In this document: positions 46,201 through 57,780 of the stretch, piece by piece
How the letters are laid out: every line of letters begins with the position of its first letter
Numbering within the stretch: the first letter of the stretch is position 1
Assembly: GCA_004431415.1 (NCBI GenBank)
Contig: QPMI01000103.1
Location: 124,001-188,000, forward strand
Origin: Cyanophora paradoxa
Lineage: Eukaryota > Glaucocystophyceae > Cyanophorales > Cyanophoraceae
DNA length: 64,000 nucleotides
Direction of reading: 5' to 3'
Translations under genes and position numbers: made by a program
The notes under the pieces: generated by a model
What the model was told of the DNA's origin: nothing
Databases searched by the model: none
What the model saw: only the letters and a program-made list of their open reading frames with translations

Positions 46201-49200
46201 TACTATTCGAGAAACGAGTGCCGCGCGCGCGCTGCAGGTTCAGCGCCTGCCGACGGAACTCTTTCTAACAATTGGAAAGAACTGTACCAACGTCACTCGT
46301 CACGGTCCTCACGCCTTCGATGCTTGCCAATGCCAGAGCATGCGCATGCGCAGCTTACGCTTAATTTTCGCAGATGCTGGAAAGGATTCAACGGACTATC
46401 TGATTTATGACGACCAGCTCAAAGCCGCCGCGATCTACCTTTGCCGCGGCAGCCGCGGCAACGCCAGCCACTTGCGCTTCGAACCCATCCTCGCGTCTGC
46501 GCTCTCATTCAATCTCTTTTATCAGCGTCTTTCATTTAAAGCGGGTCAATGCAGGAACCGTGTGAAAGTGCTGCTTGAGCGCTTCGGTCGCTGCGAAATC
46601 GATGTCATGGTTCTCGCGGAGATGCTCAGCGCTCCGCCCTCGGAAATCCACGAGCTCCTGTGAGCTTTAAATTTCTTATTCGCGATTCTTTTATAGCCCG
46701 TGTTTTGTGTTGGCGGCCGACAGCGCCGCGCAGGGACTTCCACAAAATCACGGACCTGCCTGGACGCCGAGCGGAGATCGACCCCGCAGCAGAACTGAAT
46801 CCTCAAGTGCGTCGATCTTCTGAAACCAATATAATATATTACATACTATTATCAGTACTACCCCAGGGTGCTGCACTTAGCAGCCCGATCCTCATGCTGG
46901 GTTCGTGGCATGCGCAGCCGCCGGCACGGGTCATCGATTTCAGCGCGGCGGGACCGATCGCGAGTGGAGCGGGTGCGGGATCGAACTCCGCCGGGGCCAG
47001 ACACAGCGCCGCCGCAAGTGAAGGGAGGCCGAGCTCAAGTTCAAGCGTGGCTGGGTCGACTGTCAGTTCGAGCCCCGGGCAGGGCCCAGCGAAGCGGGAC
47101 CCGTGGCCGGCAATCAGGCTGCCGTCAAAGTAGAACCGGCTGCCGCCGGGCCGAGCGCGAGTGCGGCCGACCCAAGTACTAGTGCTGCCGGACCGAGCAA
47201 CGCAGGGCCGCAGCCGCAGCCGCCGCCACAAGAGCCGCAGCAGCACGACCAACTGCAGCCGGCTGCAGCTGCAGCTGCAGGCGCCGGCGGGGACGTCGAC
47301 TGCGGGGACGATCGCGAGGACGAGGCGTTCGAGGACGCGCACGAGTACCACGAGCACGACCACAGCGACCGCGACCGCGATCCCGTCGAGGTGCACGTGC
47401 ACCGCCACGTCGACGTGCGGGTCGAAGGGGGCGCCGGCCGCGACGTCGACGCGGCGGACCGCATCGTCGGAGAGAACGAGCGCCTCGCGCGGCTGATGCG
47501 CGAGGGGGTGCGCCCACATGCGCATGCTGTTGCATTCCTGCTCGACCCAACTGAGAGATGCGCGCAGATGGCGATGGGCGGCGGGCTGGGGCAGAGCATC
47601 CACGAGGCTGCGAAGAGCTTCATGATCCACAAGTGCACCGTCGTGAAGAACGAGGAGATGAACCTGTCGGCCGTCGGGGGGATCGGGCCGCCCCATTTTC
47701 AGGCGATCACCATTTCAAAATAATTCGAAGCTCGTCTTCAACAGCCTCATGACGGCTGAATTCTCGCGCAGATTTACGTCGAGAACGGGCGCTACAACCT
47801 CGACGACGTCGAGGTCGCCCTCAAGAACTGCGGCCTCTTCCACCGGTCGGCGCGATCTTCTTCGCGAATCGCGCGCTCGAGCTCGCAGCCGACATCCTCC
47901 CTCTCACGCCTCTGCGGCCGCAGCCTCCTGGTCGACCTGTCCGAGGCGCTCGAGGTGGACTCGGCCGCGAAGCCCGGCTCCATCAACGTCTTCCTGGAGA
48001 ACACCGTGCGCCCTACAGATCTTTCGTCGCGCCGCAAACTTTAAAGGACTCACGCGAAAGCGATATCAATTAACAGAGCAGAATCGCGTTCAACAAAGGG
48101 AACACGCTCTTCTTCAACATCCATTACTCCAACAGGATGGGCCATGCCGCTCCATCCATCGAGGCGCAGCGCAAAGCGGCCTACTTCTGGTCTCTCTTTT
48201 TCACACCCATGGCCCAGAAATTCAAGAAATAGTCGTGCACTTGTTTTTATTCCAAGACATGCATATGCGCAGGTACATCACCTTCTGCCACGAGCTCGCC
48301 CACAACGTCGCTTCCGGGCACGACAAAGACCACGAGTGCTCCCTCCTGAATTTCGCGCCGCCGCCATTGCCCACGGGTTTTTCGCGCAGATTCGCAATGG
48401 AAACCATCATGTGGTCGTGCGCTCTCTGTCGTATACATGGCTTTTGCAACAACATATTAATGCTGCTCGTGCGCGTTGCAGGAGCATGGATCGCTTTTTC
48501 AGCCTGGTTCGCCGTCTTTCGTTGATTGTAATCTGTGACTACTAACAGCAATCAGGTGCAGAAGATTGGAACAGCCAGCAACGCTCCTCTGAATTCGAAG
48601 CGGCACAACATCGACCCTCTGGCCGTCGGCAAGGCCGCCCAAGCTGTCAAGCTGCACGCGCACGCGGAGGTCGCCGAAGCGCGTCAGGGCGCCGAATTCG
48701 AAACTCTTCAGGCCGCCGCCGCCGACAAGGAGAACGCCGCCGCGCGTGCGAATATCAACCCTCGAGCTCCGGCTGCCATGGGCGCCGGGGCCGCTGGAAT
48801 CCCCGCGGCTGCTGGAAACGCAATTGCAAGCGCCGCTGCAGCTGCAGCTGCGGCCATCGACGACATCGACGACGACGCCGACGCCGACGACGACTGCATG
48901 ATCATCGACACCCCGCCGCGCCCGCCGCCGCCGCCGCCGCAGAGCGCCGCGCGACCGGCTCGCAACGGGAAAGCTCCCGCGGCGGCCCCGCTCGCTGGTG
49001 CGGCGCCGACGCGCACGCGCCGCCAGCGCCCTCGACCCGTTCCTCTTCTGAAACGGGCCGGCCGCGGGCCGGGGGGCCTCAGCTCGCCCGCAAAATGTTG
49101 AGGCTATCCTCCGCCAGCTGCAGGAGATGGGGTCTGATTTCGATTTGCACTCGAGCTCAAATCTAATGCTTTTCTCTCGACGGCTCTGTAGATCTCACGC

Positions 49201-49313
49201 GCTCTGCCCGCACGCGCAGCTTCACGGACAGAGAGCGCAACCGGGCCGGGCTGCAGCGGGCGAACTACGACCTCGACGCGGCGATCGACATCCTCATGAA
49301 CCCCGCCTGTTAG
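37252..49313 (+). CDS. Sacsin-like protein: N-terminal Bergerat ATPase, C-terminal HExxHxxxxxH and UBA domain
   Basis: Starts at ATG 37252. The first exons spell a GHKL/Hsp90-type ATP site: ILYELIQNADDAGAKVVRF (N-box), then GPALYAYNDATFT, DPTKTGKFGVGFNSVYHLTD (glycine-rich lid) and FASGDCVAFS. Sacsin-repeat landmarks follow: DPHCSFVHPGQPGLRI, FFQGPSFQGTLFRFPLR, LRDHAANALLFLRSVERIEW, QYYCVAVVRN, RAFCSLQLPISTGLAFHVNG (about 39575-39620) and DHGATWNKALAADVM. Many small exons continue to about 46800. Next comes a Gln/Pro/Ala and His/Asp-rich segment (46980-47450), then VENGRYNLDDVEVALKNCG and YITFCHELAHNVASGHDKDH (zinc-protease-like HExxHxxxxxH, 48289-48321). A poly-Ala/acidic tract with DDCMIIDTPP precedes a C-terminal UBA (AILRQLQEMG...FTDRERNRAGLQRANYDLDA), ending TAG 49311-49313. 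The layout suggests an ATP-dependent chaperone linked to ubiquitin. Introns here are AT-richer than elsewhere and mostly end ttcgcag. The middle exon chain is only partly resolved. Confidence 0.75.
38490..38690. repeat. C-rich low-complexity tract within sacsin-like intron
   Basis: About 200 bp almost entirely of C with scattered T/A (ccccccctccc type). It lies in an intron between the GTLFRFPLR exon and the ELLSSLRDH exon. Likely polymorphic and hard to assemble. Confidence 0.8.
39356..44686 (+). repeat. Segmental duplication, copy A (inside sacsin-like gene)
   Basis: This 5.33-kb stretch of the sacsin-like gene, introns included, recurs at 52103-57430 with only a handful of differences. 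They are two single-base losses at 40010-40030, a c/a change near 41099, a t/c change near 42106, one added g near 42640, and one-base losses in homopolymers near 43237 and 43658 (in copy B relative to A). Because introns match as well as exons, this is DNA-level duplication, not retroposition. Confidence 0.95.
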
Positions 49314-49779
49314 CTGCAGAGCAGCGTCCAGGCCGATGGGATGTCGGATCAATTTGAACTCGCACCAGATGCTTCGAATTCGCACTGTAATTCGCGCTCT
49401 CGAGCGACTCTTTGTCTCTTTATTATCGCTTTATCGCTTTATTATAAGCTTCCCTATAGCTATAATCAAGGTCGCACAGCTTTGATACCTTTTCCCTGCA
49501 CTCTTTTCCTGGATCCCCCGGATCTTTCGCATGCATTTCACCCCTCGGCACGCATTCGCATTATTTTCGCAGCCGCCATGGCCAGGCCTAGGGACGACGT
49601 CGACGAAGAGAGCTAGACTCGCGGGTTCCGAGGCTGCTCCAAGCGATCGCGAGGGCAAGTGACAAAGAGCCTATGCATTCGAACCAGCTTCTTCGCACTA
49701 GCAGACGTACTTCAATCAAACTGCACTCCAGATCGGCAGGCCTCTGACGACGACGTCGACCCAACCGACCGGCCGCGGG
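49314..49779. other. Convergent 3' region between sacsin-like and TPR-like genes
   Basis: No gene recognised; AT-rich around 49410-49460. Confidence 0.4.
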
Positions 49780-50509
49780 CTAGGGAAGGAGCCCCGACTG
49801 GGCGCGTGCGAGAGCCTCCCGCACGCGGCGGACACGGCGGGCGTCGGGGGGGAAGAGCCGGGGGAACTTCCCGTACAGCTGCAGCGAGTCAGCGGGCCGG
49901 GGAGGGCCCCAGGGCCCGAGGGCCCGGGGGCGCGGGAGGGACCTGGAGGCTCTGCTCGAGGACGGCGGCCGCCTCCGCGTGGCGCCCCGCCCGCCACAGC
50001 GAGTCCCCTGCGCCCCGCCGCCCCGCTCGTACTATCGAAAGGCGCGTGTAGCGGGGGCGCCGGTACCGTAGGCCCACAGGAGGTGCGCCTGGAGCGGCGT
50101 CTCGTTCCTTCGCGGCGCGGTGCACGTGCTCGAGCTCGGAGAACAGGGGGTGTGGGGGGGGGGGGGGGGGTGCACCCGCTGTCGACGAGGCGGAAGACGA
50201 TGGTGAGGGTCTTGATGAGCCGCAGCGTCGTGTCCATCGAGAACTGCCCCCTGCCCGCCCCGGCCCCCGCCCCGGCCCCGGCCCGGGTCAACAGCGAAGG
50301 CGCGGGGGAGAGGTTGGCGGGGCGGCTCGGCCCGGGCGCACCCCATCCACCACCAGGTGCGCGTGTACCCCTGAAGGAGGCTAGGGGCGTCGGCGGGCGG
50401 AAGGGATGGAGGGGGGGGGGGGGAAGCGGGAGGGTGGAGGGGACCGCACGATGACGTCGAAGTCGCTGTACCCCAGGAGGTCGTTCTCCTTCGCGTACTC
50501 CACCGCCGC

Positions 50510-51436
50510 TTTTTTTTTGCAAAAGTGGACGTCGCATTGATACACCACGGCACATGTATCAATGTTCTACGTGACGTGCCCTTCCGACCGGTCATCTATC
50601 TAGCCGAGGGTGCTAGCTAGGTGCCGGCCATGGGTCGCTCAATATGGGAGGTTCGCCTGAGTGGGGGAGCCATGGTTTTCGGTGATAGCCGTAACCAGAC
50701 CCACGCGCCCACCCCTTGATCAACTCCTCCATCCCTCATGAGCCCTGGAAGTGAAATGTCTCGCAGTCCGCCGCCCTCCCTTGCCGCCGCTCCGCCACGC
50801 CTCCTCCTCCCCACTCCGCCTCCTCCCTCCTCCTCACCTGCGCCCAAGGACCCCGATTAATCGGTGTCCCGTTTTGTCGAGGTGAAGAAGGTGGTAGGAG
50901 GAAGATATGAGGAAGGAGAGGGAGTGGGCGGAGGCAGCAGCTTGGGGCGGGCAGCGGATGCGGGGCAGGGCAGGGAGGGGCGCCGGGACAGCAGTGTGGA
51001 GTGAGCGTGGGCATTGGCAGGCGGCGCAGAGAGCTGGGAGTGCGGAGACGAGGCGGGCCGCGAGGGGTCGGGAGGGGTCGACCGGGTTAGGGGGGGGGGC
51101 CGAGGCCAGGGGGTGGCCGAAGCCATGGGGTTGGCCGAAGCCAGGGGAGTGGCCGAAGCCGATGGGTGGCCGAAGCCAAAGGGGGGCCGAGGCCATTGGG
51201 GGGGCCGAAGCCATAGGGGTGGCCGGAGCCAGCGGGGGGTCTGACACTTGAGGGCCGGTTGGGGTCGGGGGGGAGACCGTAGGGGGCCGAGGGGCAGCGT
51301 CTTGCGAGGTCCCGAGCGGGGGGGTCAGCTGAAGCGAGGAGGGGGAGGGGAGGTTGGCTGCTTGCAGTGTCGTAAGTGGTTTGTACACTCCGGGTGCAAA
51401 GAGGGACGTGATTGTGGGTTGCCCCGTGGGTATCTG
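50510..51436 (-). mobile_element. Poly-A retro-insertion with 18-bp target-site duplication
   Basis: 927 bp inserted in a TPR-gene exon. The 18-bp sequence cgcgtactccaccgccgc occurs on both sides (50492-50509 and 51437-51454). On the minus strand the insert ends in nine A (seen as T at 50510-50518), preceded by an inverted repeat (cattgatac...gtatcaatg, about 50535-50562). No reverse transcriptase is encoded. The body contains a guanine-rich minisatellite (51098-51240). Structure matches a short, non-autonomous or 5'-truncated non-LTR element, the same hallmark set as the insertion at 12945-14182. Confidence 0.8.
51098..51240. repeat. Minisatellite of about 20-bp units (ggccgaagcca core)
   Basis: About seven imperfect copies of tggccgaagccatgggg with variable G-run spacers, lying inside the 927-bp insertion. 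Confidence 0.75.
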
Positions 51437-52102
51437 CGCGTACTCCACCGCCGCCCGAAAGGCCCGGTACGACGCGATGAAGCGCCCTGAAGCGTTTACG
51501 TACCGGGTTGGAGGGCCGGTGGGAGAGAAGCGAGGGGCGGAAGAGTGCGGGGGCCGCGACCGGGGCGCACGGGCACGGCTCATGGCGAAGAACTTGGACT
51601 GGGCCGGGGGGAGGGGCGCCGCGGCCGGTCAGGGAGGTGAGGTATCCGAAAGAGGGTTACGACGCACGATCATGAAACGGTAGATACGGGGCCTTTGAAT
51701 GTGGAGATGGAGGCAGCCGAATCAAAAGGAGAGCTGGCATGGAGGCTTGAGGCGCGGGGGGCGCACTTGGGGGGCTCGGCGAGGCGCTGGCAGAGCTCGA
51801 TGGCGCGCTCCGCGAGGCCCACCTGCCGCCCGAAGTCCCCCTTCTGGCCCTCCCGCACGACTGCGCGAGGGGGAAATCGAAGACGATCTAGAGGGAAGGG
51901 AAGAGGGGGGCGGCGGGCCGGGGGACGGGCGCGGGGACGGGGCGGACACTCGGCGGCAAGGGCGTCTAGGGCGAGGGAGGCGTCCTCGTCCCCCTCCGTG
52001 TACCAGTACATCCGCCTGCGCGAGTGAGAGCCCAGCCGCTGATCATGAGCCTCGGAGCTCGCGGCGCGGTCGCAAGCTCGAAGGGGCCGGCCGCGCGGGG
52101 GG

Positions 52103-55100
52103 CGCGCGCTTGCTTGTTTGTATACGTAGCTCGGTGGTGGCAAGGCTTCGGAGATTGCCCGGGCTGCGCCGACGCAGCTGCGCCCCATCGGAGGCGTAGC
52201 ACTCTGCCCCGGCCAGCGAGTTCAGGTTCGTATCGCTTACTTGTTTCAAGTTTTCGCGCCGCGCGCGCGCTAGAGCTTGTCGTTATTTTGCAATTTGGGC
52301 GCGCAGGGCCGGGCCTTCTGCAGCCTCCAGCTCCCCATCTCCACTGGACTCGCCTTTCATGTGAACGGCTTCTTGTGCGTCTCATTTTGCGCCTTCGAAT
52401 AAATATTCTCCGCCCTCTCACTGCGGGCGTCTCAGCGACATGCCCTCCAACCGCCGCCAGATCAACACTGAGACGCACGAGGCAGCAGTCCCCTGCCCCG
52501 GCCTTCGGCCTCGCTGAACCTCGCACCTTATGATTAAATTTGATTAGGGCCGCGAGGATCACGGCGCCACCTGGAACAAGGCCCTCGCGGCGGACGTCAT
52601 GTGCGCCTTCAAGACAATAAAAAGCTAGAACGTTCGCGATCTGATCGCGGGCTACAGCGCCCCCGCCATGGTGGAGCTCTTTCGCCGCCTGCGCGGGACG
52701 GCCGCCCCGACGCAGGAGGCCGCCGAGGCCCTCTACGCGCTGTACCCGACCCGCGCACCGTCGAGGCGTCTACCTGCGCCTCCTCGTCCGCGAGGTCCGT
52801 TCGACTCTTCTGCTATCGAATTGCGCCAGTTCATTGCTTCGCGTTCTCGTCTGACGGGGATTTCGCACCGATGCCAGTTCTACAAGCGGGCCTGGTCGCA
52901 GCCGCTCTTCTACGCAAAGCCGTTGGTGGACGGCCCCCGCACGCTGCCCGCGCAGTGGGTGACGGGTGCGAGCGCCTGTTTCCGCTCGTCGAAGGTGCAA
53001 AAATGGCCGCTCGAATTCATGTTTCGCGCTGTGGCCTAATCTCATGATCACTCCCTTTCAGACCGCAGTCTCTGCGCCCAAGGCAGAGGACCAAGTTCCG
53101 ATGATGCAGGCCCGCGAAATTCATACACATCATTACCACGTGCACAGAGGTATGCATTAAAATATTCCAGGTGGTCGAGCGAGTGGTAGCCCTCTGGGGC
53201 CTGCGCCTGGTGGAGGCGGACGAGATCCTCGTCGACTCGCTCAATTCCGTGCGACTTACGGGCTTCCGACGTGACGTCGACTTTAAAATGCAGCCGACGC
53301 CGCGGCAGGTCTGTACCTGGAGCAGCCCGCAGGGCATCGTCCGCGAGGACTCCAATGTCTGCTCTAAATTTGTTTTCGCGGATGGATTTCGCGCTCTGAC
53401 GCATATGTGCGCGCATGAGCAGGTTCTGAGCTCGACTCTGCTCAGGCGCGCTCTGAAAGAGCTGTGGCAAGGTGGCAACGGGCCGAAGGCGGACAACTTG
53501 ACTCTGATTCTCTGCAACGCCGCCGTGCGCAATAAAACATTAACACAGCCGATGGCGCAATATTACATTGATGTATTGCATCTTCGCCTCCGCCCGCGAG
53601 GGCAGAACAGACGTCGGTCGCATCGCAAAACTCTGACCGGAAACGCAGGACGTGAACCGCGCTCTCATCTACGTTGCGGCGGATCTTTCGAAGGCCCGCG
53701 ATGACACTCTCATGGACCAGTTTCGCGGGGTGCATTACACCTGCGATTGGTCGAATACATAATTAATGCACAACAATTAAGGTTCTGACGGTACCGGTTT
53801 ACCTGACCTTCCGCACAGGTACCGCTGATAATATGCGCAAACGGCCAGCTACGATCCTTCGGTGGTGCGCTGATTCCTGAAGCGCGAAAAAGATTCGTCC
53901 CGTGTCTAAAAAACTTGTGCGTCGTTTAGACTGCCGCTTCATCGTCCCCGATCAAGGCCCGGTCCTCGAGGTGCGCACTTCAGTAATAATAAATCAATTG
54001 CCGACGCCATCAAACCGCGTGCCGGCCGCGGTATCCCGCCTTCGAATTCTCCATAGCTAACATTAACGTTCAACCAATCGCGCAACTCGCCTCAGCTATG
54101 CGGAAATTCCATCGCCGAGTTCATCAGCATCGAGCAGGTACCAAGACGCCCTTGATTCTATATTTGCGTAGTCCTAAGCTGAGCTGCGAAAACTTCGCCA
54201 GGCCCAGGACGACCGCTCCGGCATCCTGTCCAACCCGCGGTAGATAGCTTACGCGCTGCCCTTCGCGATCGCTGCGATCGCTGTTGCGAGCCTCTTGCAG
54301 ATTCGGAGCGCCGCTCAAATTGGAGAAATTCACGCCAAAGCTCCTTCTCGAGCTGCTGCCGCGTCAACTACCAGCCAACTTCCAGAACGATTCGCAGGTC
54401 GGCCTCCGGATCCATGCAGCTGAACGCGACCCCGCTATTGCTCACGACAGCATTTAATAATTTGAATTTGGTTTGCGCGTAGGTTCCACGTGGCTTGCCC
54501 ATACTGCCAAGCGGCTCTCCGCTCGGAAACAGCTGGCTGGCCGCCTTCTGGAGCTACCTCGGACGCGCCTGCACCAAGGCGCGCGCTGCACGCTTTCGCC
54601 CGCGTATACGTGAGAAAGGCTTAGTCGTGCGCAGGAGGAATACATCCCATTGTTCGGCCGCTGGGCGCTCGTTCCCACGAGCAACGGAGTTTTCATCCGC
54701 ATTGAAAACGCCAGCTCCATCCTCGCTTCGGACAAATTTGGTCGGCAAGAAGCGCCCGCGAAATTAAACGAACCCTTCACAATTCGCGTGTCATTATACA
54801 AGATTCAAATCGCAGCACGCGGGATGCAGGAGATCCTTGTCAACGCGGGCTGTCTCGTCTTTGACCGTTCCGTGTGAGCCGCATATCCATAGCATGTGAA
54901 TGCATGAAGAGTCAGTATTTTAATTAATATTTAAATTCGCCATGTTTAAATTTGCAGCGGGGGAGCCGTCGAGTCCATCATCACTCCGTTGCTCGCCACG
55001 GGCAACGCCGAGGGCCTCGTGCGCACTTTCAACGGTCCAGCCATTATATTCTTGTTATTGTTTGACTTGTTCAATGTAGGTGAATGCACTTGCCGGCGTG

Positions 55101-57430
55101 GCGACGGCTGCCGCGAAACTGCCCGAGTCGAAGAGAATGGTTCGAATTCGTAGCGCACGCACGATCGGATTTAAATTTCGCGGAATCTTACATAATTGCG
55201 GTTTCGCACCCGCAGGAAGTCCTAAGCTTCGTTGCTGGGGCTGGGATCCAGTCTCTATCCACTACCTCCCGGGCCAAGCTGCGCGCCTTCCCCTTCTGGC
55301 GGCGTGCAGACGGCCAGGTTTTCGCATTTCGATTAGCATTTGAGAGTCCGAGATGCCGCTGACGCGCTCCTCAGCTGGGGCGTCTGGAAGAAGGCAGGAC
55401 ATTTGTGCTGGAAGGGGCGTACCCTCCAAACGCCGCAGCGGGCCTTCAGGCGCGGCTTCTTAGTACTCGATGTTTCTCTTGGCAGCGTTTCGGACCGATT
55501 CGCAGATTGTGGCCCTTGCTCCATGTGAGGATGGTCGCATCTCCCAGCTTCTGATCGATCTGGGCGTCAAACGCTACACGTACCCGCTGGCGCGCCCAAC
55601 AATGATCATGATATCAATAGCACCCCTGCAGGCCTCATCGATATCATTTCATCCTTTCTGAACTATTTTCGCAGCTCGTTGCCGACCTCATTCTCCCGTC
55701 GATTGAACATTCCGTACTTGGGACTGCGGTGAGTTGACGTCCGCACGAGGTTTATAGAAACGCTTCTTTTGCAGCTCAAAAGCATCTTGCAGCCTCCGCG
55801 GGGCGGCATGGCGAACGTGCAGCGCCTCGCGCCGCAGGATGTGCACACAATTTCGATGGCTCTTCTCTCCAACTTTACGGTACCGCGCTGCAGAGTTCCC
55901 GGGATTTCACGTTTTCGCACCATAAATTAAAAGTTTTCGCAGGCTTTGCGCGACGCCGGTGGCAGCGTGCTTGACCGTCTAAAAAGACACCATTCATTTT
56001 AAGCGGAGCCGGCCACTTCAAACTCGCGTCCGAGCTTCTTCACCCTGAGGATCCCCTGCTCGCCGAGCTCTTCCAGTACGTTCGCTCGCACTCGACGCCA
56101 AACATAGATCTGCACATTTCGCGCCCTGCCGATCGCGATCGACCCCGTTCGCATCCACCCGCAGCGGGACTCAGGCCGCCTTTCCTGCGGCCACCTACGC
56201 TCCTTTCCTGGCCGAGGTCGCCGAGTGCGGTCTGCTGTCCACCAGGTTCGGCCGCTCTAGATCTAATGTTCTTTTCGAAACATTAATATTCTAGCATTCT
56301 CATGTACATGTCCCCTTTTCGCAGCGCGGAGCAAATCGAGCCCGCTCTAATCGTGCACTGCGCCGAGCGGTTGGCTGCCCTTGGCGGCCACGCAAATGCT
56401 CTACACCCGAATCACTATCGAACCTGCGCCGGATTGCACGGGAAGTCGTTTCGTTGCTTCTCCACGTGCGCTCCAGCGTTTCGTTCTTTTTAAATTTAGA
56501 GCATCGATATCTCATGACCAATGAGGTCCCCACGCGTATGCCAGAAATGCAACCTTCAGCAGCGCGCAAAGCCGGAGCAAGTACAGAAGCTCAAGGATCT
56601 CGCATTTGTCCCGCCTCATGTGTACGGAGCGGTCGCCGTTGAAAACGCGCGCAATTGCAACCATGCTCGTGCATCCCTCGGACGAATGGCTGCAACACAT
56701 GCTGATGCTGTCGTCGCTCCATTCGGCGAGTTCACATTCAAACACGATACTCGCGCCCTGTACAAGTTCTCCGAGCTCGAAGTTGTAGACTGTGCGTCCA
56801 CTATTTTAATGTCGATCGACGTTTGGCTGGCAGGAGAAAATTTCCGGTTGTATTAAATATATATAACTTGTGCGCCGTGTCGTGCAGATGCGTCGCTGGT
56901 TGGCGGAACCATGCCGCTGTTGGATGCAGCATGCAGCGTATCTGCTCGTGACGTCCCATCCGCCCTTGGCCTTGCCCACCCTCCGCCACTACACTTGGTG
57001 CTTGAAAATCTGAAGGTGCGGACTGAGCTAGGAGTATTCTTAAGCTTTGCGCATGCGCTTTTGTTAACTTGAAACCGCTGCGCTCACATGCACAGAAAGG
57101 CCGAGACGCCTTTGCTGTCGCATTTCAGGAGCTCGAGGTGGATCGCCAAAAAACTCCAGAGCCTGTCACCCGCCGGCGGCGACGGTCCGATGTCTCGCAG
57201 CCACTGCGAGCCTTTGCATTTGCATTTGCATTGCAGGCCTGGCGATGCCAGAATGCTGATTTCATCCCATCGCCAGGGTGCTCAAGGCGTTGCGCGAAAT
57301 GCTTAGGCATCTCGAAGGGCGAATTGGCGACGAAGCTTCCGAACCCTTCAAAATGGTGGCGGTTAGTGGGCGCTGCTTCTATATAATTAGGACGCTTCCT
57401 GTATTCTGAATTGCATCTGTTTGTTTAACT
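52103..57430 (+). pseudogene. Segmental duplication, copy B: truncated sacsin-like gene copy
   Basis: Near-identical copy of 39356-44686, beginning in the intron before the LGGGKASEIARAAP exon. It therefore lacks the start codon and the ATPase domain. Relative to copy A, two bases are missing in the exon near 52750 (after LYPT), and single bases differ in homopolymers near 55380, 55985 and 56405. Those within exons would break the frame unless they are assembly errors. At its right end copy B stops at ttaact (57430); homology to the next part of the sacsin-like gene resumes at 63630. At its left end the two copies share only the 5 bases cgcgc. Confidence 0.9.
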
Positions 57431-57780
57431 AGGGGCCCGGCCGCGTTTTGGCGCGCCGGGGGTGCAAGGGGGGAACCGGGATCTAATGAAAGAGTCGTAG
57501 TGGCACGAACATGCACGGGGCAGATGTAGATCGACCCCGGCCCAGTGCGCGCGGCAGGTTGAAGTGTAAAAATAAACACAGATTATGATTAAAAAAATAG
57601 AAAAGGCTCGATAAGCAGATGTAGAAAAGACCCAATCAGACGCTGAGATCAAACCGAATAAAGAAAAGGCTCAATGAAAGGCCAAATTCAGCGCACTGTA
57701 TAAGAAAGATTGTTCTGGAGCGGAAAAACGCTGCGCATGAACTGTGTTCGCACGGACTACCGCTAACCCTGAACAGCTGG

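Larger units (their letters stand above)
49780..52015 (-). pseudogene. TPR-containing gene, 5'-truncated and interrupted by a retro-insertion
   Basis: Leftward exons: 52015-51950 (MYWYTEGDEDASLALDALAA), then VREGQKGDFGRQVGLAERAI and ELCQRLAEPP, SKFFAMSRA, RFIASYRAFRAAVEYA. After skipping the insertion at 50510-51436 they continue KENDLLGYSDFDVIV, GYTRTWWWMG, QFSMDTTLRLIKTLTIVFRL, NETPLQAHLLWAYG, a TPR-like unit GDSLWRAGRHAEAAAVLEQS, and a terminal exon LYGKFPRLFPPDARR ending RAQSGLLP with TAG at 49782-49780. The helix pairs resemble tetratricopeptide repeats, which mediate protein binding; no other family was recognised. The rightmost exon begins at an acceptor, so an upstream exon is required, but 52103 onward is the duplicated sacsin segment. 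The gene has therefore lost its 5' end here, or its first exon lies elsewhere. Confidence 0.55.

Noticed and set aside
50834-51583. 249-codon minus-strand ORF
   Set aside because: It crosses both the retro-insertion and a host exon and its middle is the minisatellite; not a real gene.
57424-57430. piggyBac insertion at TTAA
   Set aside because: TTAA is present on the left (ttaact) but the right junction reads gcaact, so there is no TTAA duplication.
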